Origin: Topomyia yanbarensis
Lineage: Eukaryota; Arthropoda; Insecta; Diptera; Culicidae
Direction: 5' to 3'
DNA length: 64,000 nt
Assembly (NCBI RefSeq): GCF_030247195.1
Contig: NC_080672.1
Coordinates: 311,390,127 to 311,454,126 of the forward strand
Under the pieces are notes generated by a model. That model made no database searches. It saw only the letters and a list, made by a program, of their open reading frames with translations, and was not told the origin of the DNA. This document shows, piece after piece, positions 46,801 to 58,067 of the stretch; positions within the stretch are counted from its first letter, which is position 1; every line of letters begins with the position of its first letter. Made by a program: the position numbers and the translations under genes.

Positions 46801-47268
46801 GAACCAAACAAACATCTGCAACAACAAAATTCTGTTCCACGATGCAATGAACTATTTCAAATCGCTCAGCGAAGAAGCAGCTCAACAATGGTATCTGGAA
46901 TATTCGGCAGATCTTGGAAAGGGTAGGAAGTTCTTCCAAATAGAAAACACAATACCTCGATACCCCTGGTATCACAACTTATCACTCGACAACAGAGAAG
47001 TACGCACGCTAAATCGATTACTCTCAGGACATGACTCTCACGATACTGGCTACACAAAATGCATATTAGCGAGGATTGTAACTGCGAAACCTGTGGCACG
47101 ATAGAAAATGCGGAACACCTGTTATTCTTCTGCACGAAGTACACCCAAGCACGACAAAGATACAAAATGAATAGTTATACAAGCATGTATCAAATATTTC
47201 AAACAAAAAACACCGAATTGCTGGAAAATGTTGTAAAATTTCTAGAAGCAACAGAAAAACAAATCTAA
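43841..47268 (+). pseudogene. Broken non-LTR ORF2 (EN, RT lacking motif A, RNase H)
   Basis: Endonuclease pieces: GLISETW (43870), VVIGGDFNAHHISW (44180), and GSQHLAI where SDH is expected, so a catalytic Asp is replaced. RT starts SAPGPDGITYQMLKLL (45000) and VVAIAKPGQNPENIDGVRPI. It then jumps from LEYVTNKISQVKR to LEQIMGNAGLPPEL, losing the motif A Asp segment. It continues QGLPQGDVLSPTLFNIY and VLVQYADDFAFI. RNase H has IYTDASCDQ, MTDSKSGCEYIKSF and WVPGHVTVAGNDVADQLA. A C-terminal CETCGTIENAEHLLFFC knuckle is present. At least five frame changes or stops separate these parts, including a TAG in the RNase H segment near 46584. It is non-functional. Confidence 0.85.
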
Positions 47269-47839
47269 ACATTCTAAGCATTCTCAACATCACCAATCCG
47301 CACTGAAGAAAAGTCTAAAAAGACTATAAACATTACTCGCTGGCAATATAGCAACACTGCTGTGCCAATCCTGACATTCAGCGGAGCATAAGCTGAATTA
47401 AAAAGAAGAAGAAGAAGAGCATACTGTTATATTTAGAAAGATGAGCTCCATCGGTTTATGAAATAAATGGAGAATTTCATTCTTCATTTAATGACCCAAT
47501 TGACACAGCATAACTTAGTACATGTTATTAATTAGACCTACAAAACTACTCTAGCAGGAATGGTTTTCAATAAAAAAAATTTAAAAAAATTGGTTTAGTA
47601 CGACGTGCAAGGTTGTTTGAATCTATCATCATTACACCTTTTGTTTCCCCATGCCTTAGCCACCAACTTTTATCCTACTTTCCAGTTAAGATATCGACGA
47701 CTTATAAGTTTCTCAGAACATTACAAATTCGACGTTCAATTCTAGTAAATATAAATGCGAATTTCTCTCGCGAGTAATTCGTTTGGCCATAGTCAGATAT
47801 AACTGGACGCATATGGTGCTACTTCAGGTTCGAGTGATT

Positions 47840-48090
47840 CTATAATTATTGGATCCAGCTCGGGTGTCCAAAATTTAAAATCGTCGGGATCTTTGGTTGA
47901 TTCTCCGTATCAACAAGTCCGGTTCAGATCGGGTTTCTCAAATTATAAATTTCGGGTCGGATTCGGGTTTTTAAATTTTGAAATTATCGGGCTCGGGTCC
48001 GTCTCGGGTTTTGCAAAATTTTCATTCTTGGGTTCAGGTCGGGTTTTTCAATTTTAAAATGTTCGGGCTCGGGTCGGGTTCGCGTTTTTC
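47840..48090. repeat. Degenerate TCGGGT-type minisatellite
   Basis: Irregular repeats of TCGGGT/CGGGTTCGGGTCGGG alternate with TTTTCAAATTTT-like AT blocks at about 35-45 bp spacing. It begins just beyond the 3' end of the RNA helicase gene. It may be the tail of an unrecognised element. Confidence 0.55.
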
Positions 48091-48338
48091 ATTTTTTTTT
48101 TGATTTTTTTTATAATTATTCATAGAATTTCGGATATAAAATACAAACGATATTTTAGGTGTATCAACTTTGTATTTTAAATTTCACATTGTCAAACACT
48201 ACAAAAAGCGATTGTAGCTGAAATTTCTCTTAATTCTCATTTGCGATTAAAATAATGGATACGGATACTAATATCCCTTTTGAATAAGGTATGTACTACA
48301 ATTATATTACTTTAGTCACTGGTTGGAATTTAAATGAG

Positions 48339-51300
48339 TTACCAACGACGTCCTCCTCGACCGCCTCCGAAGCCACCTCCAGCGCCATTGCCACCAAAAC
48401 TGTTACCACCACCAAATCCACCACGGTTTCCTCCATATCCTCCACGACCTCCACCACCACCACCACCATTATTGAAACCACCTGATCGTGGTCCACCTCC
48501 GAAACGATTGCCACCACCGTTATCCGAACGTGGGAACTTTGAGTTGGCGCGCGCCTGATCCAACGGCGATAAACCAGTTTCTCGTTGGATTTCAAAATCT
48601 CCAGCATCAAACACACACAGATCTTTGACCACGTCCAGCAAATTTTGGTAGCGCTCTTCTAACTGATTTGCATCCTCTGGATTTTCGGAAATCCTGATAA
48701 TTAAATCTTGCAGCACGGGGCGCAATGTGACAATCAGTGCGGCCTGATGGGGATCCATTTCGTAGTTCAACCAATTATCGATACGCACCATGTTGTCAAC
48801 CCATTCTACCTTCTTGCAGCCGAATAGAAGCAGATGGACAGGTGCTACCATGGACATTGATTTGCAAGCAACCGTTCGTGTACGAATTTTTTCGCCAAAC
48901 ACAAAGAACGGATGCGAAAAAGTAACCTGAAGGTTAGAACAGTTGACCGACGTTTTATGGATGAGTGCGGCCTTCGATTCCGTGGTTAACACCTTACGTT
49001 TTTCCTTGTGAACGCATACGTTAGGGTAGAGACCGACGCATAGCAGTGACAAAACCATATCCAACCGTGGTTCATTGTCATCAGGGTTAAAAGACATTTC
49101 AATCATAGATTCTTCGGGAAAACCTGTTTGTGAAAGCAGTTCCAGTAGTTGTCGCTTAGCTTCAGAAATTACACGAAGAGTCGGTAGCTGCAAACCTTTC
49201 CACTCACAAAATTGAATTTCGGCCTCTTCGCCGCGACGCCGCTTCTCGTTCCACATCTACAAAAAGAACAATTGTAATGATTTTTCCCATTGCTCGACAC
49301 ACGTGTTGTACTTACCCTGAAACCAGTCAGCAAAGCCACGTAGTCCGAGTTTCTTTTACCACTAAGAGCCTTTTGATGGGTCATCAAACGGCGTTGTCCT
49401 ATATCCAACTGGAAAATTTCGGAGAAAGTTCCTGAGTAGGCAGCAAGTGTCGCAATAGGATCACAAACTCCAAACAAGGTACTTAAAATCATCATCTTGC
49501 CCAACTTGGGCTCAATCGGTAAACGAGCCAAAATCTTGCCAAACGGTGTCAGCTCTTCTGCAGCATCCAGACATTTCATTTCTTTCAGCATGACCTCTGC
49601 TTCAATAACCGCATCCAATGGCGGTGGCTCGATAGCTTTAGACAAGAACTGTCCAATCGAACCGAGCCGAAGCAGTTTGATGCTCAGTGCCAACTCATGT
49701 AGCGGCGTACGGAACATTTCAGGAGTCATGTGTTCGTCCAGTTTCTCAAACCGAGCACGCGAACAAAGAGTAAAGCATTTTCCCGGTCGTACACGACCCG
49801 CACGACCCTTTCCTGGAGAAACGATAATAAACATGACATCAGTGAAATTGTCTCTAACAGAGTTACAATACTGACACAAATAGACATTTATACTTACTTT
49901 GCTCCAAGTTAGTCCTAGCTGCCCAAACAGTGGCATAACTGGTCATATTGTTATGTGAAGTAAACAGCTTCATTCTAGCTTTGCAAATATCAATCACATA
50001 GACAATATCGTCGATAGTAATGGATGTCTCGGCAATGTTAGTCGCCAAAATAACTTTCCGCACGTTTCCATAGTGAGAAAAGACTTTCCGCTGATCTTCC
50101 CTCGGAAGCTGCGAGTGCAGTGGCAAAATAATGCACTTTGAGCCACTGAACTGCGGTTTCGACTGGAGGTACTTCATTAGGGCAAAAATCAAATTCCATC
50201 CAGGCAAAAATACCAGCACTGCCCCCGGGACATTTTGCGACTCGATATAATTAAGTAAACATTCAATTAATTCGAAGGAAACCTCCGATTCCGAAAGTCG
50301 AGCCATTGAATTTTTCGTCTGGATTGAGTAACGTCTCTCGTCAATGATCGTGTTGAGATTGGAGGTATCCGTTTCACCGGTTAGTTTGATCGTTGCATCC
50401 TCTCCACCTTCCTCATCGTCATCCTTGGCACCTCGTTTACGTTTCCTGCTATCGGCAGGGGGAACGAAGTTCACCATTTCAATGCAATCTTCGAGGAACA
50501 ACTGTTCCACTGGGAACGCTCTTCCCTCCACCTCGATGCAGGGACAATTCCCAAAGTAGTCAGAGAACAAAGTTGTGTCGATTGTAGCAGACATGAGAAT
50601 CACTCGCAGATCGGGATAGGTATGCAACATATCTCGAAGCACAACCAGAATAAAATCGCTGTTCACGTCACGTTCGTGAATTTCATCCACAATTACATGA
50701 GACACACCTCGGAGTCCGGCTTCCAGCTTCCTCAGCAAAACTCCAATAGTACAGAACATGATTGAACCGTATGGTCTTGGCAGAGCAGACTCGAATCGCA
50801 CCGAGTAACCAACTGCTTCGCCCAGATTCTCACATCGCTCATTAGCAATTCGCTCGGAGACACTGATTGCACTGATTCGTCTAGGCTGCGTTACGCAGAT
50901 GTTACAATAAGCGCCCTGTCCAGAGTTGATGTAATCCTCAAGGATGAACTGAGCGATTTGAGTTGTCTTACCGCAACCGGTGTTACCCCGGATGAGCACT
51001 ACGGGATTCTCGTTAATTGCTTCCATGATTTTACCTCGTACCTTAGCAATCGGCAACTGCTCACGTTCCTTCATGCGCTCTTGCAGTTCCCGATCCTGCT
51101 GAATACGCTCCCGCGAAGCCTTCAACAAGTCTTCGCTCAGCTGTTCTAGATTTGCCGTGGCCAAATAACCCTCGTCAATGTTACAAGCAATCCATGGATT
51201 CCAGTTCGGCTGTGGCGGAGACCACGGAATGACAGATGCCTGTTGTTTCAAGTTAATGGTCTGTGGCTTGTAGTGCACTTCATCTGAGGGATGCAGTAAG

Positions 51301-51672
51301 CTAACCGGTTCGCTGCTATCAGTATCTTGCCGAACCTGCACTGGTTGAATTTCCACATCCCGCAAGCACTCCTCAATGCGCTTTTCCAGTTTCGGTGAAA
51401 TGCGAACCGGAAACGGTTTCTGCTGCTCTTGGGCCCTGTGTGAGAAGAAGGATCTCAATTAGCATCGAAGGGAATAGGATATATGATTGAATACTGACTT
51501 TGCTGATTTAATGGTGCCGCCGTAAGCTTCAATTACACCCAGATGGAACAGCTGACGAACGAGCGACAACGCACATGATTTACTAGCCGACTGTTTGTTC
51601 GAACCAGACTCACGACCGGTGATGGAACGACGCAACTGCTTCACGAAGACGGTCATCTCGGCCATAAAACTT
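48339..51672 (-). CDS. mle: MLE/DHX9-type DEIH-box RNA helicase, last four exons
   Basis: Exons in order: 51672-51499, 51435-49898, 49812-49316, 49256-48339 (stop). All introns are GT-AG and joins are in frame (SAK|AQEQQ, NLEQ|RKGRAG, GFR|MWNEK), giving about 1040 residues. The first exon holds the C-terminal half of the second dsRBD ([30 protein letters not shown]). The linker [15 protein letters not shown] is typical of DHX9. Helicase motifs: [11 protein letters not shown], Ia [49 protein letters not shown]2 and OB-fold regions follow, then a Gly/Arg-rich RGG tail. MLE/DHX9 unwinds dsRNA in the nucleus, and in Drosophila it loads roX RNA for dosage compensation. Mosquitoes lack that system, so a general RNA role is likely. 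The N-terminal exons (dsRBD1, half of dsRBD2) were not found upstream. Confidence 0.93.
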
Positions 51673-51989
51673 CTGCAAAGGGTTGAATAATTGCTTGATT
51701 TACAAATTCGATAAATGAAAGAATGTAATAAAGTATTGAATTTTGTTAGTTAGCGAAGAAATGTTTTGTTAGTAACTTAAAACACTACATTATTGTTCAG
51801 CAGCAGACTACCCATCCATTCAATTCGAGACCTAGATCTATTTTTTTATTTAAACTGAAGGTTGGCGAAACTGTATAGAGTGCAACATGAGATCCCATGA
51901 TGTGATCATTCAACGGTTCCTCGTCAACCACATCCAAAATGACAGCTCCATCACGTATCTAGGTGTCGCAGCCCTGTCAAGGCGGTACG

Positions 51990-52285
51990 CCGAATGGACA
52001 ACCAAACAAACCCGGAAAAAGGAACAATAAATACAGCATACAACAATCGATATAGGACACAACAATGTTTAACGAAATCTGATTGGAAACTCGGCCCTTG
52101 GAAAGTTGAAACCCTGTTGAAACCAGCAAAGCTGCCTGCTCGGAAGCTGCAAACAGTAAAGGTGGAGATTGCAGCCCTTCAGGGAATTCGATGGCGCCGC
52201 ACATTCTTCAACTATAGCTTGGTCACCGCGCCTACCAATGGCAAACACGATAATGTGAAAAATGCATTCTTTGAACAATAAATAC
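51990..52285 (+). pseudogene. Non-LTR endonuclease fragment (RTE/CR1-like)
   Basis: One frame reads KLGPWKVETLLKPAKLPARK and then VEIAALQGIRWR. This resembles the opening of APE-type endonucleases (WNVRTLLKPG..., IxALQEIRW). The catalytic Glu of QEIRW is changed to Gly. No RT follows. It is an isolated fragment in the presumed upstream intron of the helicase gene. Confidence 0.5.
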
Positions 52286-53361
52286 GGAGAAACTCAACAT
52301 TAACAATTACATAGCCGTGTGAAATCTTCGCGCAGGACTGTCCAACATAACCGGTTCCAGACGTGATAAAACCCTTCGACTAAACATCAGAGCTTAAAAA
52401 AATTGATATCCCTGCGTGAACTTGAAATAATACGAAATTCAATCCATGCCCGCTGTGATGAAAGAACTGTTTGGTTCGTTTCCTTAGCCATTTGTTCTCC
52501 TGGCGCAGCGCATTCAGGTACGAACACGTTCGGTTTCAGAAGCAAACTGAGTTTGTTTATATGCTAACTCTGAGGGGGATTATTGAACAAAAGTGCACCA
52601 GTTATAGATTACGCAGTTCACTTATGCTCAAAAATGCAGAAGATGCTAACTTCTACCTTCAAATTGACCACATAATATCAAATGAATGCTTTGGTTGGTG
52701 AACAGGCATTGCATTTATCGCTCATATGAGCAAATGCGCCCGGATAGTTTGCTACTGCGACAATAAAAACTCACATTTTCACAGGAAAAGTTATTAGCAC
52801 TCACAAAACTTCTCCGGATAAATAAAACGTGCTATTTCTCCGGATAAATAAAACAGCCGGAGAATGAGTGAATGAGTTTATCACGGTATCCTTTTTTCGC
52901 TCGCTGCTTTCCTGTCGTTATTCCAAAACACGAAAAAAACAAGTCTATCATACTTCTTTGCCGCTTTTCTTTGCAATTAAGTGTATTTTTTGAAGTTTTT
53001 ATTGATTTCCACGAAATTAAAATTTTATCACCTTCTCCGGTGAGAAGGAAAAAGTCAAATAAATTTTATCCGGAAAATCATTCTCACGCTATTTGTGGAG
53101 ACGGAGAATTTTGCGACTCATCTTATCTCGGAAAAGTTGGACATCGGATAAGCTTCTTCTCGCGTGAGTGAGAGAGAATTACAATGCCTGTTGGTGAATA
53201 AATTTATATTTATATTTCTGCACTCAAGCATTCGATTCTGCATGAAATTTCAGTCAGTTGGAAAATTAATGAATGAGGGAGACGTTGAATCTCAATGTCC
53301 GTTTGGGTAAATGCAATCAGAAATAGGTAACTGATTTTGAAATTTTGTAGCTCTGCTAAAT
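52286..53361. other. Probable helicase intron DNA, no recognisable gene
   Basis: AT-rich. The only structure seen is a tandem duplication of TTCTCCGGATAAATAAAAC at 52810-52828 and 52836-52854 (26-bp period). I looked on the minus strand for the missing dsRBD exons of the helicase and found no convincing candidate. Confidence 0.4.
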
Positions 53362-53435
53362 TGCCTATAATCGCAAGTCAGTCCCATGTAGATAAGAATT
53401 CCCATAGACATGGGACTGACTTGCGATTATGGGCA
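53362..53435. mobile_element. 74-bp hairpin micro-MITE
   Basis: TGCCTATAATCGCAAGTCAG... (53362-53389) is the reverse complement of 53408-53435 over 28 bp with one mismatch. The inner 23 bp are perfect, and the loop is 18 nt. The near-perfect stem implies a young insertion or selection on the fold. It could pass as a pre-miRNA-like hairpin, but a terminal-inverted-repeat relic is the simpler reading. Confidence 0.65.
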
Positions 53436-55406
53436 GTAAACATACATCGACCATAGGCTGAGGGTGCTGTCGAGGATTATGCTAGATAGCTCGTTCGAAT
53501 CGAAAATCGTCCAACAAGAGATAGACTGAACGCAACGTGGCAACAGGTTCATTAGAACAATGTAACAGCTACCGCACACAGCCGGTACAATAAAGAGGAC
53601 GAAGCATTGGCCCCAAAAATCGACGGCAAAGGAACACCGAAAAATGAGCAGCATTCGCTGCATTCAAGTGAATCACAAAAAAACCATGCAAAACCATGTC
53701 CTTGTCCGGAGGCTCAACAAAGAGCGACAAGACATCACTCTTATACAAGAACCGTGCGCAAATAAGCACAAAATCTTCGACTTAAATTACTCAGCTCACA
53801 AGATAGTATATTGTAACGACCAGCCAACTCCAGGAACTGCAGTTTTGATAAACAAAGCAGTAAAATTCTCGCCAATTACTGGATTCATTCAACGAGACGT
53901 CGTTGCAAAAACAGCGAAGGCCACGACGGCTATGGGAAAGCAGGAGGTTGTGATCGCATCTGCCTATTTCCCTGGCGATGCGGATGAAGCATAAACAAGC
54001 CCTTTATCATTGGATGTGATACCAATACACATCACGCAATATGGGGGAGCACGGATATAAATACCAGAGGTGAGCACCTACTAGAATACCTGTCGTCAAT
54101 GTATGCAACGAGGGAGTTGTGCCTATATTTCTGACCGCAGTTAGAAGCGAAGTACTGGACCTCACGCTATGCAGCGCTCAAATAACGGAAAAGATCAAGA
54201 GTTGGCACGTTTCTGACGAACCTAGTCTGTCGGATCACAGGCACATGATGTTCGCCATAGAAGCCAATAAACTCACAATGCAAAAACACAGGGAAATAAG
54301 GAGAACAAATTGGTATGTATTCCGCTCACACCTGTAACAGTCGAAAAAACGGAGAGTAAATTCCAATCTCCGGCAGATCTGGATAATGCGGCAAACGACC
54401 TACAAAAGAGGATCATAACCGCCTATAATGACAGTTACCCTCTTGTAACGAGGTCTGTATGTCGTGATGTTCCTTGGTGGAACGCAAATCTAGCAACAAT
54501 TAGGAAGGAAGCCAGGCGTCTGTTCAATAAAGCGAAGATTACTTGAAACTGGTCAAACTACAGGACCGCTCTTACCAAATACAATACAGAGTTGAGAAAG
54601 GCTATCAATGCGCGAGTTTTGTGAGAACATCGAAAACTTTACAGAGACAGTTCGCCTGCAAAAAGCCTTAGCAAAGGATCACACAAATGGCATAGGGCAA
54701 GTGAAAAAAGGCGATAGTTCTCTCACAATGGGCAACAGTGTAACATTGGATATTCTAATGAACACCCACTTTCCTGGGTCGGTTGCGAAAGACGAGAATT
54801 CGACAGATTGTGATTGACCTAACAGGACCTCTAATTGAATGGGCTGTCAACACCTTCGAATACTACAAATCCCCCGGCCCTGATAACATTCTTTCAATAT
54901 TTCTACAAAAATCGTCAGACATAATTCTTCCGGATCTACTAAACATCCTAGAATCGTCTTATGCTTGGCCACACACCTATAAGTTGGAGAGAAGTTAGGG
55001 TAATATTTATTCCAAAAATAGGTAAAAAGACTTGACACTACCCAAGGCCTTTAGACCTATTAGTTTGACATCAACAATTCTGAAATTGATGAAAAAACTG
55101 CTGGACCACTACATTCGAACGGAGCACTCATCGAAAGTTCCGCTAAACGGAAACAGCCCTACATGCCTTAGTGACACTTATTGAGAAAATCCTCGATTTC
55201 AAGGAAATAGCAATTTGCGCTTTTTTTGACGACGAGGGTGCTTTTGATAATACGTCCTACATATCAATTCATAAAGCCCTGGCAAAAAGAGGAACGAAAA
55301 AATCGATAGGAGACTGCATTCTTGCAATGCTCAGGAGTCGAGAGATCACAGCAACGTTGGGAGACACGAAAGCAACTATTACAGCCGGTTGTACGTCATT
55401 TCGCGG

Positions 55407-55600
55407 AATACCATTTCCCGGTATACCATATTCCGGAAAACCATATCCCAGAATGTACTATTTCCCGGAAAACCATTTCCCGGAATGTACCATTTCCCAG
55501 AAAACCATTTCTCGGAATGTACCATTTCCCGGAAAAACAATTTCCCAGAATGTTCCATTTCCCGGAAAACCATTTCCCGGAATACCATTTCCCGGAAAAT
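55407..55600. repeat. Subterminal TTCCCGGAA array of copy 1
   Basis: Units of 15-17 bp of the form CCATTTCCCGGAAAA or CCATTTCCCGGAATGTA. Six exact TTCCCGGAA palindromes were counted, plus TTCCCAGAA and TTCTCGGAA variants that still fit TTCN3GAA. The mirror array lies at 57257-57435. Confidence 0.85.
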
Positions 55601-56803
55601 AAATTGAACCACGTACCTTGCCACCACTCATTTTGATTACACTTGCTACGCAGCAAATGTCAAACTACGAAATTCTCTCTACTTTAGAACATAAAAAGTA
55701 GTTTGGAAATATGTTTGGAATTTTATTGATTTTAAATGTAAGTTAGAATAACATATCAACAATGCTTCAGATATATTTATTTTGGGATTTTTATGGATTA
55801 TGCATCTAAAAAATCTGCGGTTTTTCTTTCTTATACATGCATGCTTCCTTGTCCTTATTTTAAGCATGTTTTTGATTTATATGTACTTTCTATTTCTATG
55901 TAGTTTCACATTCTTTTAAGTACTCTTTCAAAATATTTTTGGTGTTTTATTGGATTTAAGTACTAGTGGTCCTAACATACCTTCCCCATAGAAAATTTGA
56001 CAGTTCATAAATTTCACAGTCGACCGACGAAAACGTGTGCTTCGAGGTCGACAGATTAATTAAAGGACCAAGTTGGGTTTCGTCGGTGGACAATTTTCGT
56101 CACCATATTAATCGCCAGATTTAATCTGTGTGAATCTGGTTCCAGTTTTAAACTATCAACTAATCGATCGATTTAATTGGTTGAAATAGACCGATTTCAA
56201 CAGATTTCGTCTGTCATATTTAAGCGGTTGTCGCGTCGGCTGACGTCCATGTTAAACCCCCATAAGAGTCGGTGCAACAATCGACCGATTAATTGGTGGC
56301 ATAGTCGGCCGATTGTGCCGACGCAAGCCGATTTAATCGGTGGGAAAATCGGGAGGATTTTCTATGGGGTTATAGCTTTTTGAATTATAATTGTTATTCT
56401 ATGAGCTTATTCGCCTTCTTTTGGAGATGAGCAAATCATGAAAAATATTTTTGAATTTGTTTTCTTTAAAATTTGAGTACTTTTTTTGGAAATTAATAAT
56501 TCATAACAATCTTCTTTGAGAATTTGCCTTTTTTAAGCATAATCTGTTTTCTAGTACTTTATTGGTTTATGAGAGCTTGTTTTTATTAATATGATCAGAG
56601 AGCAAAGAGAAGGTGTCAAGCGAACCAAACAAAAACTTGGAATGCAGAAGAATGTCATCATGTTTTGTTCCAGCACAGTCAATCAATATCTATAAAACTT
56701 ATCATATCTTGATTGTAAATTTTATTTGTTGCGGAATAATGTGAAATAAAGAATAGAGGAGAATAGTTTAGTTTAAAAGTTAGTAGCTCTCTCGGTGTTC
56801 CAT

Positions 56804-57154
56804 CTAAATATACGTAAATGGAATGACTCCTACAAAAGAAAAATATTTCTTTTTCACGGATTCCTTGTTAAAATAATTGAACAAATCCAAGATTACTCTT
56901 CTGTAACGGCGAAAATGAAATCCTTTGATTTCGACGATAAATTTAACCCATTCCTCTAGATCTCGAAGACCATTCACGAAAAAAGAGGTTAATTGTAAAC
57001 GCTCGTGATAATTAAAGTTTTTAGAAACCAGAATTCTCTCTATATAACCAGGCCACGTGTATGCAGGTCCACAAACATCTTGGAAGGTAAAAAACACATG
57101 ATTCGTTGGACTGTTTCTATAGACTCGGCTCAAAATCCCTAGTGGATTGTTCAT
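56804..57154 (-). CDS. Element-encoded protein of unknown function, copy 1
   Basis: A 116-aa frame nearly identical to that of copy 2 at 58410: the first 62 residues differ at two positions only. It starts MNNPLGILSRVYRNSPTNHV, then GPAYTWPGYIERILVSKNF and HERLQLTSFFVNGL. It carries an in-frame two-residue insertion (GLRDLEEW against GLPEEW) and a 1-nt indel near the end that changes the C-terminus (SFVGVIPFTYI). The middle is rich in aromatic and basic residues (FHFRRYRRVILDLFNYF). I do not recognise the family. It is not a transposase domain I know, and no zinc ligands are seen. The preserved frame in two copies suggests that it was coding when the family spread. Confidence 0.5.
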   Translation of the reverse strand: MNNPLGILSRVYRNSPTNHVFFTFQDVCGPAYTWPGYIERILVSKNFNYHERLQLTSFFVNGLRDLEEWVKFIVEIKGFHFRRYRRVILDLFNYFNKESVKKKYFSFVGVIPFTYI

Positions 57155-57867
57155 GATATTGCCTTCTATAAAATGATAAGATTTTGAACGCTATAGAATA
57201 CCATATATGTAAGTCAACATAGCTCTGGATTTTAGATTTCAATAGTATAAATAATTACCGAGAAAAAGTACATTCCGGGTAATGGTATTCCGGGAAATGG
57301 TACATTCCGGGAAATAGTATTCCGGGAAATGGTACATTCCGGGAAATGATATTCTGGGAGATGGTACATACCGGGAGATGGTTTTCTAGGAAATGACATT
57401 CCGGAAAATGGTTTTCCGGGAAATGGTAAACCGGGAATCGACGTACAATCATTACAGCCAATAGAGACTGTCCCCAGGGAGGCGTGCTATCACCCCTGCT
57501 CTGGTCGCTAGTGGTGGATGATCTTCTCAATGATCTGACTGAAATGGGTTTCGAGATTGTTGGATATGCAGATGACATGGTCCTAATTGTGAGGGGAAAG
57601 CATGAATCTGTACTATGCGATCGGATTCAATTAGCCCTGAACTTCATCATGACATGGTGTTTCAAAGAGGGACTTAACGTGAACCCTGCAAGTACGGTTA
57701 TTGTACCGTTTTCCAATAGGAAAAAACTAAACTTGGTTCCCACAACGCTCAGTGGAACTACAATCAACTACGCAGAAGATGCGAAACGCCTAGGTGTTAT
57801 CCTAGACAAAAAACTGAATTGGAACTCGCACATGACATACGTCGTTAGGGGGGGGGGGCGTAGGGGT

Positions 57868-58050
57868 TAGGTACTTTTAACATAGAATGTGTATGCAAAG
57901 TTTGAAAGAAATCGGTTTTTTGAATGGCAGGAAACACCGCAAATCATGTTTTTTTTTCCAAAGACGTTCTACGAAGCTCGTCACCGAATCGTTTGTCGAT
58001 ATTTTCGCAAAGAAAAATTACAGCGTGTTTTTGAAATGACACACTATAAT
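57868..58050 (+). repeat. Dispersed repeat, partner of 32428-32616
   Basis: Aligns with the reverse complement of 32428-32616. It follows a 10-G run at the point where RT homology ends. Copy 2 of the Mutator-like family is inserted at its right edge. Confidence 0.6.
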
Positions 58051-58067
58051 GGATTGTACGTCGATTC

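Larger units (their letters stand above)
40802..47419 (+). mobile_element. I-group non-LTR retrotransposon, 6.6 kb, defective
   Basis: ORF1 and a broken ORF2 are preceded by about 1.6 kb of 5' UTR-like sequence and followed by a GAA-repeat tail (47403-47417). The boundaries rest on a 13/14-bp direct repeat: CATACTGTTACATT at 40788-40801 and CATACTGTTATATT at 47420-47433. CTAGT repeats occur near 40890. A GAA-type tail and RNase H place it outside the poly(A) group at 16685. It lies between the Storkhead 3' end and the helicase 3' end. Confidence 0.75.
55387..57450. mobile_element. Mutator-like non-autonomous element, copy 1 (9-bp TSD)
   Basis: The 2064-bp insertion is exactly bounded by ATTACAGCC on both sides (55378-55386 and 57451-57459). 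Removing it and one copy restores the RT frame. Ends are GGTTGTACGTCATTTCGCGG and, inverted, GATTGTACGTCGATTCCCGG. Next to each end lies an array of TTCCCGGAA-type units (55407-55600, 57257-57435). The interior holds a minus-strand ORF (56804-57154) and a block bounded by inverted CCATAGAAAAT words (about 55988-56370), also present in copies 2 and 3. The 9-bp duplication fits Mutator/Phantom-type elements. No transposase is encoded. Confidence 0.85.
53641..57840 (+). pseudogene. R1/LOA-type non-LTR pseudogene, split by a DNA transposon
   Basis: The endonuclease starts SSIRCIQVNHKKTMQNHVLV with LIQEPCANKH (53750) and EPSLSDHRHMMFAIE (54220). An RT-linker PWWNANLATIRKEARRLF (54475) follows. RT pieces: YKSPGPDNILSIFLQKS (54865), motif A ICAFFDDEGAFDNTSYISIH (55215) and SREITATLGDTKATITA (55375). 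After the inserted element it resumes NRDCPQGGVLSPLLWSLVVD and VGYADDMVLIV, then DAKRLGVILDKKLNW, ending near 57840 at a G run. Several frameshifts and deletions precede the insertion. The EN opening and motif order match the R1/LOA group. Confidence 0.82.

Noticed and set aside
48334..48558. Proline-rich plus-strand frame
   Set aside because: It is antisense to the Gly/Arg-rich tail of the RNA helicase, a codon-composition shadow.
52069..52278. Missing N-terminal exon of the RNA helicase on the minus strand
   Set aside because: The frame has no dsRBD residues. The opposite strand matches a retroelement endonuclease opening instead.
55407..55600. CRISPR-like array of short regular repeats
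   Set aside because: Eukaryotic context, palindromic units without unique spacers, and location at transposon ends. These are subterminal repeats.
55322..55636. Long frames with repeated FPGKPFPGMYHFPE-type peptides (also near 57255, 58049, 61301 and 63236)
   Set aside because: They are translations of the TTCCCGGAA DNA array in several frames on both strands. They start and stop with the array, so a real repeat protein is unlikely.
56177..56383. 68-codon frame recurring at 60460-60780 and 62587-62793
   Set aside because: It lies in the inverted-end block shared by the three element copies. It has no coding signature, and the frame is likely carried along by DNA similarity.
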